Origin: Sclerodactyla briareus
Taxonomy: Eukaryota > Echinodermata > Holothuroidea > Dendrochirotida > Sclerodactylidae
Length of the DNA: 64,000 bases
Direction: 5' to 3'
Assembly (NCBI GenBank): GCA_026419785.1
Contig: JAODTK010000555.1
Coordinates: forward strand, 62,001 to 126,000
This document shows, in pieces, positions 55,390 through 64,000 of this stretch; within the stretch, counting starts at the first letter, position 1, and each line of letters opens with the position of its first letter. A model generated the notes under the pieces. It saw nothing but the letters and a program-made list of their open reading frames with translations, was not told where the DNA came from and ran no database searches. Both the position numbers and the translations under genes were made by a program.

Positions 55390-55870
55390 TTTAGGCGTTA
55401 GCGCTTCAATGCTTCATCCGATTGATCTGAAACTTGGTAAACATGTCTGCCCTAGTGAAATCTTGGATGAGTTCGAAAGTGGGCATCACTGCATGTCTGC
55501 TGCCCTCTATTTTGCAGGTTTTACACGAAAATACTTATCCGATTTATACGAGACTTGGTGGGTGGGGACAAAAGTTAGTCCCGAATCACATGATGTTGAT
55601 TTCAAAGTCACCAGAGGTCAAATTTGTGTTTTTTTCCACAATTTTTCCAGCTTTGTTGGATTTCAACAAAACTCGGTGGATGTGGACTGTTGTTAGTCCT
55701 AAATAAAAACAACATGAAGGTAATTTCAGGGTCACAGGAGGTCAAATTTGCCTAAATCATGCAATTTGTTTGTTGTCTTTAAACAAAACTTGGGGAACGT
55801 GGACTACAGTTGGGCCTGAACACCGGTAGGCATTTCAAAGTCACTGGAGGTCAAATGGACTTAATATAAT
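55390..55870 (+). repeat. Dispersed non-coding repeat, ~100 bp sub-units
   Basis: The cycle 'aacttggtggatgtggact...gttagtcc', 'tttcaaagtcac', 'aggaggtcaaattt' repeats about four times with a ~105-130 bp period. It is a relative of the repeats at 7.2-7.7 and 30.5-30.8 kb. The open frames at 55,409-55,706 are products of this repeat. Confidence 0.6.
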
Positions 55871-56880
55871 GTGCTTCCACAAAGGCTGTTTCTGCCGGGT
55901 TATACCGACGACGGTTTACCCCCCGGCTCATGTCTAGTTGCACGTTGTATCTGTTGGGAATTATTATACCATAACAGGCCAGACATTGCAACTTTAATAC
56001 CTATCTACTAGCTCCAATCTTTTGGGTCCTAGATTTCCCTTGAGCTGGCTCTACACCAACACCAAAAGCTGTAAATTGTTGAAGGAATAAACACAGTTTT
56101 GCATGCATTTTGTGGTGCATGATGAACCAAATATTGTTTGAATTTTTCAACTTTTACAGAAGACAGGACTAGAGCAGTGCAAGTGTATATTTTTTATACT
56201 GACATGTCATCCTGAAAAATGTTTCAATTAAACTGTTGGGGCAAGAAAATACTTTTTACCAAAGTTTCCAAGATGTGGAACTGTCCATAGATGCACATCT
56301 AAAAGGGGCTCACAGTAAAGTCCTGCAGTTGGCAATCATGTACAGGTACTGGCAAAAATCCAAAAAAGATTTGAATACTACTTGACTTCATGAGTGTTAG
56401 CAAAGTGACCCGCTTGGATGACAGCCGATCCACGCCTCTTCCTCTGTTTTTCTGAAATTACAAGCAGAATTGTTGAATTTCAACCATTTCAGGGGAAAAA
56501 TCACCAAATCACTCAGACCAAGGACACCAGGTTCTTGTAGATATATTCACTGCACCCATCTTCAGGAATACCCACTATTCTCTCCAAGTCATGGGATATT
56601 AGACTGACCCCTTGGCCATACTAACTGGACTGTGTACCGCAAAAATACAGGATTATTAGCTGATCATGGATTCATGCCACTCACCAAGATATGTACTCCA
56701 TAAGCACTTATCAGAACCCTTGGGTGCAGCAGTTTTTCATCTATATTATATGTATCTAACCTCATGATAAAATGGTTACCATAATAAAGTGGGAAACCCT
56801 CGGTATCGGAGTCTGGGTCGTCCAGAAGAAAAGCTGTCCTTACCTGGCAATGTAAAATGACTACAAAGCCTATTTCTCAC
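55870..56880. other. Probable intron, no feature recognised
   Basis: AT-rich without a supported frame or repeat. Confidence 0.35.
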
Positions 56881-56991
56881 AATAACTCAGCAGCACGTCC
56901 AATTTTAAATTCTTTGCTATGGCGTCTGGCTGCAGCCTGGTATCGCCTGCAGTGCAATTCGTACAAGAGGACCGCCCCAAGTATCTTGCCC
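56881..56991 (-). CDS. Small exon, unidentified minus-strand gene
   Basis: Acceptor cggatgcgcaaaaccag (ending 56,992) and donor TT|GTGAGAAAT (56,880) bound 111 bases. The favoured frame encodes a basic helix: G-K-I-L-G-A-V-L-L-Y-E-L-H-C-R-R-Y-Q-A, then A-R-R-H-S-K-E-F-K-I-G-R-A-A-E-L-L. It joins in phase to the 54.65 kb exon. Two other frames are also open, so the frame rests on protein-like composition and phase. Function unknown. Confidence 0.45.
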
Positions 56992-57189
56992 CTGGTTTTG
57001 CGCATCCGAAACAAAGATAATAACCACATCTACCAAAATCATATACATCAGTAAAACTTGGTTGCCACCCCTAATGTCTTCCATGGCCCTGGCTTTCTCA
57101 GTGAAATTGTTCACTATTAACAGATGGACCCCGTCTGAAAACTTTCATGTAAACCAAACAAACTTCAGAAATGTGCATGATTATGCAAA

Positions 57190-59400
57190 AGTCACATTAA
57201 CCCGAAAGCCAAAAGGCTAAGGAATTCCTTAACTGATTTTGATCAACCCATATCCAGACACAACGGACAAATGGGAGATAGTACCAGCTCATTATAGGCA
57301 CCTAATAACGTCTGACAAATCCCCTATCTTTACCCAACCCTATCTGGTTCGCTGTATCTTGGTAATAAAGCTACACACTAAATTTCATTGCCTCAAGGTT
57401 TTCAACTTTTGAACTCTGGTAACCTTGATAACACCTCCGACCTACCCCAAAATAATAGGGTTCAGTTACTCACTGGTGAATACCACAAACAACTTGAGCC
57501 TCATTCACCCCGCCTTTACCAAAACAATAGGGTTCAAATGTACTCTCCCCATAAGGAATATGCACACTAAGTTCATCTATCAGACCTGGTCGACTTATCA
57601 TGTTTACCACGTTTTTTCAGACTTTGACCTCTGGTGACCTCAGATGACCTCTTGAACCTGCCCCTAAACAAGGGTTTCATATACTCAATCATGGGGAACA
57701 AACACACCAAGTATTACTCATCCATCAGTGGGGTCAAGTTATCGTTTTTACAACCAAAATTGGTCTAGAATCAATTTTCACAACTTTTCTATTTTCGTGA
57801 TCAAAATTTCACTCCTGACCTGCGCCAAAACACAGGTTCCTGTACTCCCCATAAGAAAGCTTTAACAAAACCTAATTTCACTTGATCAACCAACCATTCG
57901 TGATTATCGTGTTTTACAAATGTTTCAGACTTTGACCTCTGGTGACCTCAGATGACCTCTGACCTGACCCCAACCAACACTAGGGTTCATGTAACGCAAT
58001 CATTGGGACACACACACCAAGTATGAGCTTCATCCATCCAGGTGGAAGTCCGATTTCTCGTTTACAAGCCAAAAATTGGCCAAAATATCGATTTTTCACA
58101 AATTTTCCTATTTTCGACCAAAATTCACGCCTGACTTGAACCAACAACGATAGGTCAATGTACTCCCCATAAGAACGCTATACACCTAATTGCAACTGGA
58201 TCAGACCAACCATTCTGGACTTACCTACCGTGTTTACAAGGTTTTTCACAGCTTTGACCTTGTGACCTCTGATCTGACCCAAAACAATAGGGTTCATGTA
58301 CTCATCATGGGGAACACACATACCAGTATGAGCTTCATCCATCAGGTGGGGTCATTTGCGTGTTACAAGCCAAAATTGGCCAAAATAATATCGAATTTCA
58401 CACTTTTCTATTTCGACAAAATTCCACTCCTGACCTGAACCAAAAACGATAGGGTTCCTGTACATCCCCATAAGAAAGCTTTACACCTAATTTCAACTTG
58501 ATCAGACCAACATTCTGGACTCACCGTGTTTACAAGTTTTCAACTTTGACCTCTGCGGACCCTCTGACCCGCCCCCAAAACAATAGGGTTCATGTACTCC
58601 AGTCATGGGAACACACATACCAAGTTGAAGCTTCATCCATCCAGGTGGGTGAGTTAAGGGTTTTACAAGCCAAAATTGGCCAAATATCGAATTTTCATCA
58701 AATGTTCTATTTTTTTGAACCAAAATTCACCCCCACCTGAACCAAAAAACATAGGGTTTCCTGTAGTCCAAATAAGAACGCTATACACCTACTTTCAACT
58801 TGACAGACCAACCATCTGGACTTATCGTGTTTACAAGGTTTTCAAGACTTTGACCTCTGGTGACCTCAGATGACCTCTGACCTGACCCCAAAACAATAGG
58901 GTCATGTACTCATCATGGGGAACACACATACAGTATTAGCTTCATCAATCCGGGTGGGGTCCCGAGTTATCGTGTTTACAAAGCAAAATTGGCCAAATAT
59001 CAAATTTTCACACAAATTTTCTATTTCGCCAAAAATTCACTCCTGACCTGACCAACAACGATAGGGTTCTGTACCCCCCATAAGAAGCTATACACCCAAT
59101 TTCAACTTGATCAGACCACCATTTCTGGCCTTAACGTGTTTACAAGGTTTTCATACTTTGACCTCTGGTGACTTCAAATGAACCCTGACCTGACCCAAAA
59201 ACAATTAAGGGTTCTGTACTCATCATGGGAACCACATACCCAGTATAGGGGCTTACCTACCCAGACCGGATCAGTTATCGTGTTCAAGCTGGGCGTCACA
59301 CCAACACATACCCACAACAACGTACACAACAACACGCGCACACGCACACACACACACGACGTGACTGCATAGATTCCTCTGCTTCTGTCAGGATAAAAAA
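57190..59400 (+). repeat. Tandem array of the ~305 bp repeat family, copy 2 (about seven units)
   Basis: The same start block ('agatagtaccagctcatt', 'aacgtctgacaa') and end block ('acctacccagaccggatcagttatcg', 'gctgggcgtcaca', 'gactgcatagattcctc') as 51,640-53,800, with an extra unit: landmarks near 57,725, 58,035, 58,340, 58,645, 58,955 and 59,265. Internal CA-repeat near 59,335-59,365. Units differ by many small indels. No coding. Confidence 0.88.
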
Positions 59401-59985
59401 TGACCTGCAGTGAACTTGGATCTACTGTTGAATTAAACAGGATGAAGGAAGACCATATACACAGAGAGTTGTAGAAATGGAACAACCTCATGAAAAAAGG
59501 CTAAATTATGCCAACAGACTACTATAGCAAATACTTATCCACAAAATATATACATATGCAAATTCATGGAACCTAGTCAATCGGGCTTGTAAAAATGAAC
59601 TGTGGGGTGACACTTAATTTGTTCGCTTGATCCGATCGTCCCGTGCAGGACTTTGGCAAAATCCCATGCAGGGGATATAAACACCAAGAGCAGTTCGTGC
59701 CAAACTAACAAAAAAATTAACAGATTGATGAGAACCGTGTTGACATTTTACTGTTCTTAGTGGGTCTCAAACCACAACCTCATGGTTGGAAAGGGCTGGA
59801 GGTTACTACCCAGAAGTGTGCACCTTCACACAAAATTGCGCATGAGGGCATTATGCTCAAAGAATCCGGTGCACATATTCATGGCAGACAAAACACAGAA
59901 CCAAGGGGACCGCTATGTCTCTCCTGGACTGAAATCCTGGGAGAGAAAACCATGATGGTACGAGCAGCCTTAGAGTGACAACCGT
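59400..59985. other. No gene recognised
   Basis: Spacer or intron between the repeat array and the 60.0 kb exon. The plus-strand frame at 59,760-59,978 is antisense and unsupported. Confidence 0.35.
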
Positions 59986-59987
59986 AC

Positions 59988-60075
59988 CGTATGTCGGTAG
60001 TTGTAGCTTCTGTGTCATCCGGCTGTTGTCATCACATTCAGCCAAGGCCTGTATGAGGGAGCAGACCTTCAGTAT
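59988..60075 (-). CDS. Small exon, unidentified minus-strand gene
   Basis: Excellent acceptor (cttcccctcctctccctcag ending 60,076) and donor TACG|GTACGG (59,987) bound 88 bases, open with no correction: I-L-K-V-C-S-L-I-Q-A-L-A-E-C-D-D-N, then S-R-M-T-Q-K-L-Q-L-P-T-Y. It looks like a helical segment of a folded protein. It starts in phase 0 and ends in phase 1. It may belong to a gene upstream of the KNL1-like gene or to its 5' end; the phase does not fit the favoured frame of the 56.9 kb exon, so at least one exon between is missing if they are joined. Confidence 0.6.
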
Positions 60076-60199
60076 CTGAGGGAGAGGAGGGGAAGATTTT
60101 CTGATGAATCGGGTACTTAGCGAATGCGGAATGCTTCTATGATGCTGCGCCAGGCGCCAGGTCAAACCTATGTGTATCTATAGTTTAAAGGCTGTATGG

Positions 60200-60640
60200 A
60201 TCAATAATAGCTAAAGTAACAAGATACCGATAATGTGAACTTTGTTGAAACCCGGTCGCATAGAGTTTGTAGGTCATATGGGGAATGACTGTACGCTAGC
60301 CAACACACTGAAATGCTATGTTTATTTGAATACAAAGGCTATGATTCCCCGCTGCAATACTAATGTCAAAATCTTGCACAATCGAACACTTCTTCTTTGA
60401 AATAGGGCCAATTTCCACGCCTACTAGAAAATACTTTTACTGATATGTTATAATGCTAATAAGTGAATTGAAGCCAATTTTAAACGGAAATGAGATTAGT
60501 GCTGTATCTTTCATCCTTTCTAAGGCCAACTAATTTTTTCAAATGTTCGGGTGCTTGATGTTTTCTCGAGACCTGCAGCCGTTCTGCTACACTGTAATTC
60601 TATGCAATTCAGCTCACATTAGGAAAAATTCATGAAGATC
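60200..60640 (+). repeat. Dispersed repeat, copy 2 (pair with 2.4-2.8 kb)
   Basis: Diverged same-orientation match to 2,380-2,790 through 'ggtcatatgggg', 'gctagccaacacac', 'aatgctatgt', 'gcacaatcg' and 'gcagccgttctgctaca'. Non-coding. Confidence 0.55.
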
Positions 60641-60950
60641 AGTGGACAAGTGCGTTATAACCCCAGAACTTCTGTGTTTGGGTTATCAGTTGTTCCAGTC
60701 CAATGACATCACAAGGGGAATCAAATGATTGCTCCTTTGAATTTACACAGTAATTTCTATTTTTTCACTCATTTCATAGGCGAAAGTGCATGAAGGATAA
60801 TTTTGCTTCAAGTCAATGAAGCTCACAGGATCACGGCCAACAGGGTCTAGTATGTGGATGTGTTGTGTGTGAATGCTTCGAAGTTCTACGTATGCTGGCG
60901 CAATCTTGCTAAACTAAATCATAAAAACACTTGGACCCTCAATATTTTAT
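60640..60950. other. No gene recognised
   Basis: Spacer before a short repeat element. Confidence 0.35.
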
Positions 60951-60954
60951 TCAG

Positions 60955-61090
60955 TGATTTTGGCATCAATTTTAAGAGTAAAATTAATAATAACTATATA
61001 GCGCAAACTCCCACAAAAGAGTTGTTCAATGCGCTTTACGGAGCTGAGAGTGCAGTAGAAACAATAGGGAACTGGGAAAAAGGACAGTTT
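60955..61090 (+). repeat. Short dispersed element with 'tatatagcgca ... gcgctttac' core
   Basis: 'aataataactatatagcgcaaa' followed about 35 bases later by 'caatgcgctttacgg' is a wording seen in abundant short repeats of many marine invertebrate genomes (from general knowledge). Only one copy is in this window. The open frame 60,854-61,108 over it is not a gene. Confidence 0.45.
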
Positions 61091-61289
61091 CTCAAAAACA
61101 ACGTATGAAAAGCACAATAGAGTCAAGGACCTCAAACAACCGAAGAAGTTCAATAGCAGGAAAAAATAGTTGATAAAGCTACGGTGACGGTTCGAATATG
61201 TTTTTGTTCGAGCCCTGGGAACCTGAAGTTATTAATGAAGATGGGAGCGAATAGGTCGTGACTCGTCACGGGTGTAGCACATTATGTAA

Positions 61290-61402
61290 ATGGCTGGCGA
61301 ACCAGATTCGATAGAACAAAATGCAATCAGAGGTTTACAAAGTAGTATGCTACTCCAGATGAAAGTATTGCACTCCAGAATCTTCTCCTCCTCTTCCGAC
61401 CA
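61290..61402 (-). CDS. Possible exon beginning with a SANT-like start
   Basis: A very good acceptor (ttcttgctccctcttacag ending 61,403) opens into W-S-E-E-E-E-K-I-L-E-C, reminiscent of the first helix of Myb/SANT domains (W-[ST]-x-E-E-x-x-x-L). After this the frame becomes unlike a SANT domain, and a second frame (R-K-R-R-R-R-F-W-S-A-I-L-S-S-G-V-A) is also open. The end is not determined. Treat as a candidate only. Confidence 0.3.
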
Positions 61403-61659
61403 CTGTAAGAGGGAGCAAGAATAAAATATTGTGTTAGCAAAGGATTTAGGGTGAGGGCCTCCTACGATTGGGGAAAAGGAGGACATCAGGCAAGCAGTTA
61501 ACAAGAAACATGAGGGTATTATCGGCAGGGCAAGGTGATGCCATTTACCCAATAGTTCTCTGGGCTGGCAGTCATCCGAGAGGGCAAGTAAAAAGTCAAA
61601 TGCAAGGTTTCAAAGTTTCAGAAGGGTTACCTCTGGCTAAGTACAGCCACTTGACTTAA

Positions 61660-62310
61660 TAAACATCACTCTAATTATGATTAAGGTCAATTGGTAGGGA
61701 TCATCTATTCATGCGGGAAACAAATACATATATGAGCTCCATCAACTCATACCTGATCAAGTTATCATGGATACCTAGACACAGAAAAATTCTGTATTGT
61801 GTGCATTATATGGTAGCTACAAGTACAGTGATCATGTGAATTTCAGCTGATAAAAGTGAAAATAGGCACAATTCAACAACATCAAAGGAACCTTTGTAAT
61901 GAAGCAAATGCAAAATACCTTTGAGAAGCCTCTGACAAATGACTATGATTGGCAACTGGATAGAAAACATTTTTCGTGAATCTTTTTCTCTTTTTTCTGT
62001 TATCAGCGAGTAATACACTTCTACAGCTTGAATTAACTTTAGGGGGGAAACTGGATATGAGGTTCATTTTATGTGAAATAACATCTACAGGACCAGAAGA
62101 AAGGCCAAATTGAGGTCTTCAACCCAGTGATATTGATCATAGATGAGCACAGATGATAACTAGACTTCCTCTCTTGACCAGTGCTCAGATGCTCGAGCAG
62201 GGCGGTTACCAATCCCAAACTGCTCCCAGGACCGCTCTATTGTATGCCCCATCTCATGATCTGACTCCAGGACCCTGACCCACTTTCTTGGGTCCTGGAG
62301 GAGCAGTGGA
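61660..62310. other. No gene recognised
   Basis: AT-rich, with one weak 'accaagtt-tcatccatc'-type remnant of the ~305 bp family at 61,720-61,790. Confidence 0.35.
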
Positions 62311-62455
62311 AGTTCAAGTTAAATCGTGAATGCTCACAGCTGGACCGCGAGACCAATTGCACAAAAACACATAATCCCAGGAAAGTTCACGCATTGCGCG
62401 GAGACATGAAGTAGTGAGGAACAGACCTTGACAACACAACTGCAATGCAAAGACA
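62310..62455 (-). CDS. Possible terminal exon, unidentified
   Basis: A pyrimidine-rich acceptor (cgttttttctctggtggctgtctttgcattgcag ending near 62,441) is followed by an open frame with L-R-A-M-R-E-L-S-W-D-Y-V-F-L-C-N-W-S-R-G and a stop at about 62,314. A second frame is open for about half this length. It is too short to identify. Confidence 0.25.
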
Positions 62456-62459
62456 GCCA

Positions 62460-63630
62460 CCAGAGAAAAAACGTCAGTGAGTGGTGACTGCTGGATTTTA
62501 ACTTTGCTTGGCGGGAAAGTTGTCACTGATACCACTCTTCCACCCAAAAGCGGTTAACAACTCTCAATGGCCAACAGGTGTTTCAGCTTGAGGAAAATCT
62601 GTTACATGATTATTAGACTCTAAGGGGTTTCACGACGTGGGTCACGTATGAACACAGGAATAGAGTTACACAGGTTCCTGGGCCATAGACACTTTTTTTT
62701 TAGCAGTTTGGACCCCTAGATCAAAAGGAGGGGAACATGACACATTTCCTATGATGCTTCCAACCCTATCTTACAGAATTTCATTGAGAAATTTATGTAT
62801 TTTAAAAATTTGGGAATTCGGGTCAGACGACCTAAACAATCACTTGAGTTATACTGTCCTTTCAATGTTCATTTTGAAATTGCACAAAACTTCAAAGTTT
62901 TCCTTCCATGGGAAAAAAATACACACAAACCAAGTAATGCCGCCATAGTGAACCTTGCTCAAAAGCAATGATGTGAGAAGTTCACCATTCACAATCTCTC
63001 TTGACGATTGGTCTTTAGGGGAAAACCTGTGCAGGCTAAGTTTTAGTTGAAATGATGTTATGACTGTTATCAAAAATTTACAGACAAGCAGTGCTCCAGG
63101 AGAGTTAAAAATTCTGATATGATACATTGACATTTTCTAAGTTCCAAGGCTTCAATGAGACTAACAAATCGAACTGTTTAAGAAAGGCCAGCAAATTTGG
63201 GCTGAGGGTATGGCAGGAAACAATTTTCTCATAAACTAGGTTTCACAACATGGCATGGCAGCCAGCTCTGGCCTCTGATACTCACTAATAATTAGCATTT
63301 CATCATTGAGAAAAAATGTTGGGTCATGCTCTGACTTGATTCCATGAATGTTTATGTTTTAAAGAATGCAACATTGTTTAGGATCTTGAAACCTTCCTAC
63401 CGTACAAATACCTGTACAGTGAGTCCATTGAGGCCACTTACCGCCGAGATGAACCTGTCGTTGTTTCACATCATTCTCTACATCCCATTAGCAGCTGTTC
63501 GAACCAACCTGGAAGTGATGAATATGGGACAGTTCTTGTAGTTCATGTTGTTTTTTACATCAGGCAACAAAGGACTTCACCTAATGTTGTGTAACGTTCC
63601 TCCAAATGCTTTGAAGACAACAACTATCTT
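62460..63630. other. No gene recognised
   Basis: AT-rich, without supported exons. The right part may already belong to the LINE that becomes recognisable at 63.64 kb. Confidence 0.35.
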
Positions 63631-63639
63631 CTTTCCGAC

Positions 63640-64000
63640 ATGCTTTTGAACGTTATAGGAAGAGTACAATCATTATGGGTGATTCAAATTATCAGATATG
63701 TATTGGTCTGATGGCAATAGTGGCAGTCCATGGATCTGGCTTCTTTTCAATGTCACGCAGGAGTGTTTCCTTTCTCAGCATGTCATTTTCTACCAGAAGC
63801 ATAATATTTTGGATTGAGTTTGAGCAGATGACCCAGATTCTGTAGATAATGTAGAATGCTTGGGTAAGCTCGGTGCAAGTGATCACGATATTTTAGCTTC
63901 AATGTGTCTTGTTCCGTTAAATCCCACAGAGTGTAGAGCTGTTCCTTGTTCGCGAAGGCAATGTCGATGGCACTTCTAGGTTTTTTAGCGAAATAGATGG
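63640..64000 (+). mobile_element. LINE endonuclease fragment, runs off the window
   Basis: Plus-strand pieces match the end of the apurinic-like endonuclease of CR1/Jockey-type LINEs: M-Y-W-S-D-G-N-S-G-S-P (usually D-W), F-N-V-T-Q-E-C-F-L-S-Q-H-V, N-I-L-D (usually N-x-L-D-L-V), A-D-D-P-D-S-V-D-N-V-E-C-L-G, and the catalytic-site G-A-S-D-H-D-I (S-D-H block) near 63,875. After the S-D-H block a frame gives N-V-D-G-T-S-R-F-F-S-E-I-D, as in the linker before RT. Stops and frameshifts occur, so a dead copy; the RT would lie to the right of the window. Confidence 0.78.

Noticed and set aside
55409-55706. Overlapping 90-95 codon plus-strand frames
   Set aside because: Created by a ~105-130 bp non-coding repeat that recurs four times with frame drift.
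60854-61108. 84-codon plus-strand frame
   Set aside because: Overlies a short dispersed repeat with the 'tatatagcgca' core.

Overview
The window is eukaryotic, nuclear and AT-rich. It has small exons with GT-AG borders, long introns and a heavy load of repeats. There are no bacterial operons, rRNA genes or CRISPR arrays. The mix of repeats (a DIRS-type element with inverted ends, CR1-like LINEs, a tRNA-headed SINE and ~300 bp tandem families) suggests a marine invertebrate, probably a deuterostome such as an echinoderm or hemichordate. That placement is inference from style, not from a diagnostic gene. One-base frame breaks are common, even in exons with clean splice sites, so either the assembly is noisy or some copies are decayed.

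The main host gene is on the minus strand. A 5.7 kb exon (about 47,086 down to 41,400) encodes at least 25 MELT-like motifs (M-E/D-M-T) with upstream V/I-L-F and S/D residues, the signature of the kinetochore scaffold KNL1 (Spc105/CASC5). Twelve motifs form an almost perfect ~117 bp (39-residue) tandem array at 45.36-46.70 kb, alternating two unit types. Upstream exons at 48.04-48.22, 49.74-49.88 and 51.20-51.27 kb carry a duplicated non-MELT module. Small, often coiled-coil-like minus-strand exons at about 40.4, 38.2, 36.1, 32.5, 29.3 and 24.3 kb could be the C-terminal part of the same gene. Minus exons at 54.7, 56.9 and 60.0 kb are either its 5' end or an upstream gene. A plus-strand two-exon gene piece sits at 40.78-41.15 kb, and a plus-strand last exon at 6.8-7.0 kb.

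Layout: 0-1.6 kb inverted satellite; 2.4-6.4 kb dispersed repeats; 6.8-8.5 kb 3' ends of plus-strand transcript(s); 13.4-20.8 kb a GC-rich, frame-broken DIRS-type tyrosine-recombinase retrotransposon (Gag, RT, RNase H, YR, inverted terminal repeats and internal complementary region) inserted into a ~23 bp minisatellite; 21.2-22.1 kb ~307 bp tandem repeat; 23-27 kb CR1-like LINE pieces and a SINE; 27.4-28.6 kb a hAT-like non-autonomous transposon with an 8 bp target duplication; 32.9-33.7 kb a second LINE; 34 kb a SINE nested in an older repeat; 41-51 kb KNL1; 51.6-53.8 and 57.2-59.4 kb two copies of one ~305 bp tandem array; 63.6-64.0 kb a LINE endonuclease running off the window end.
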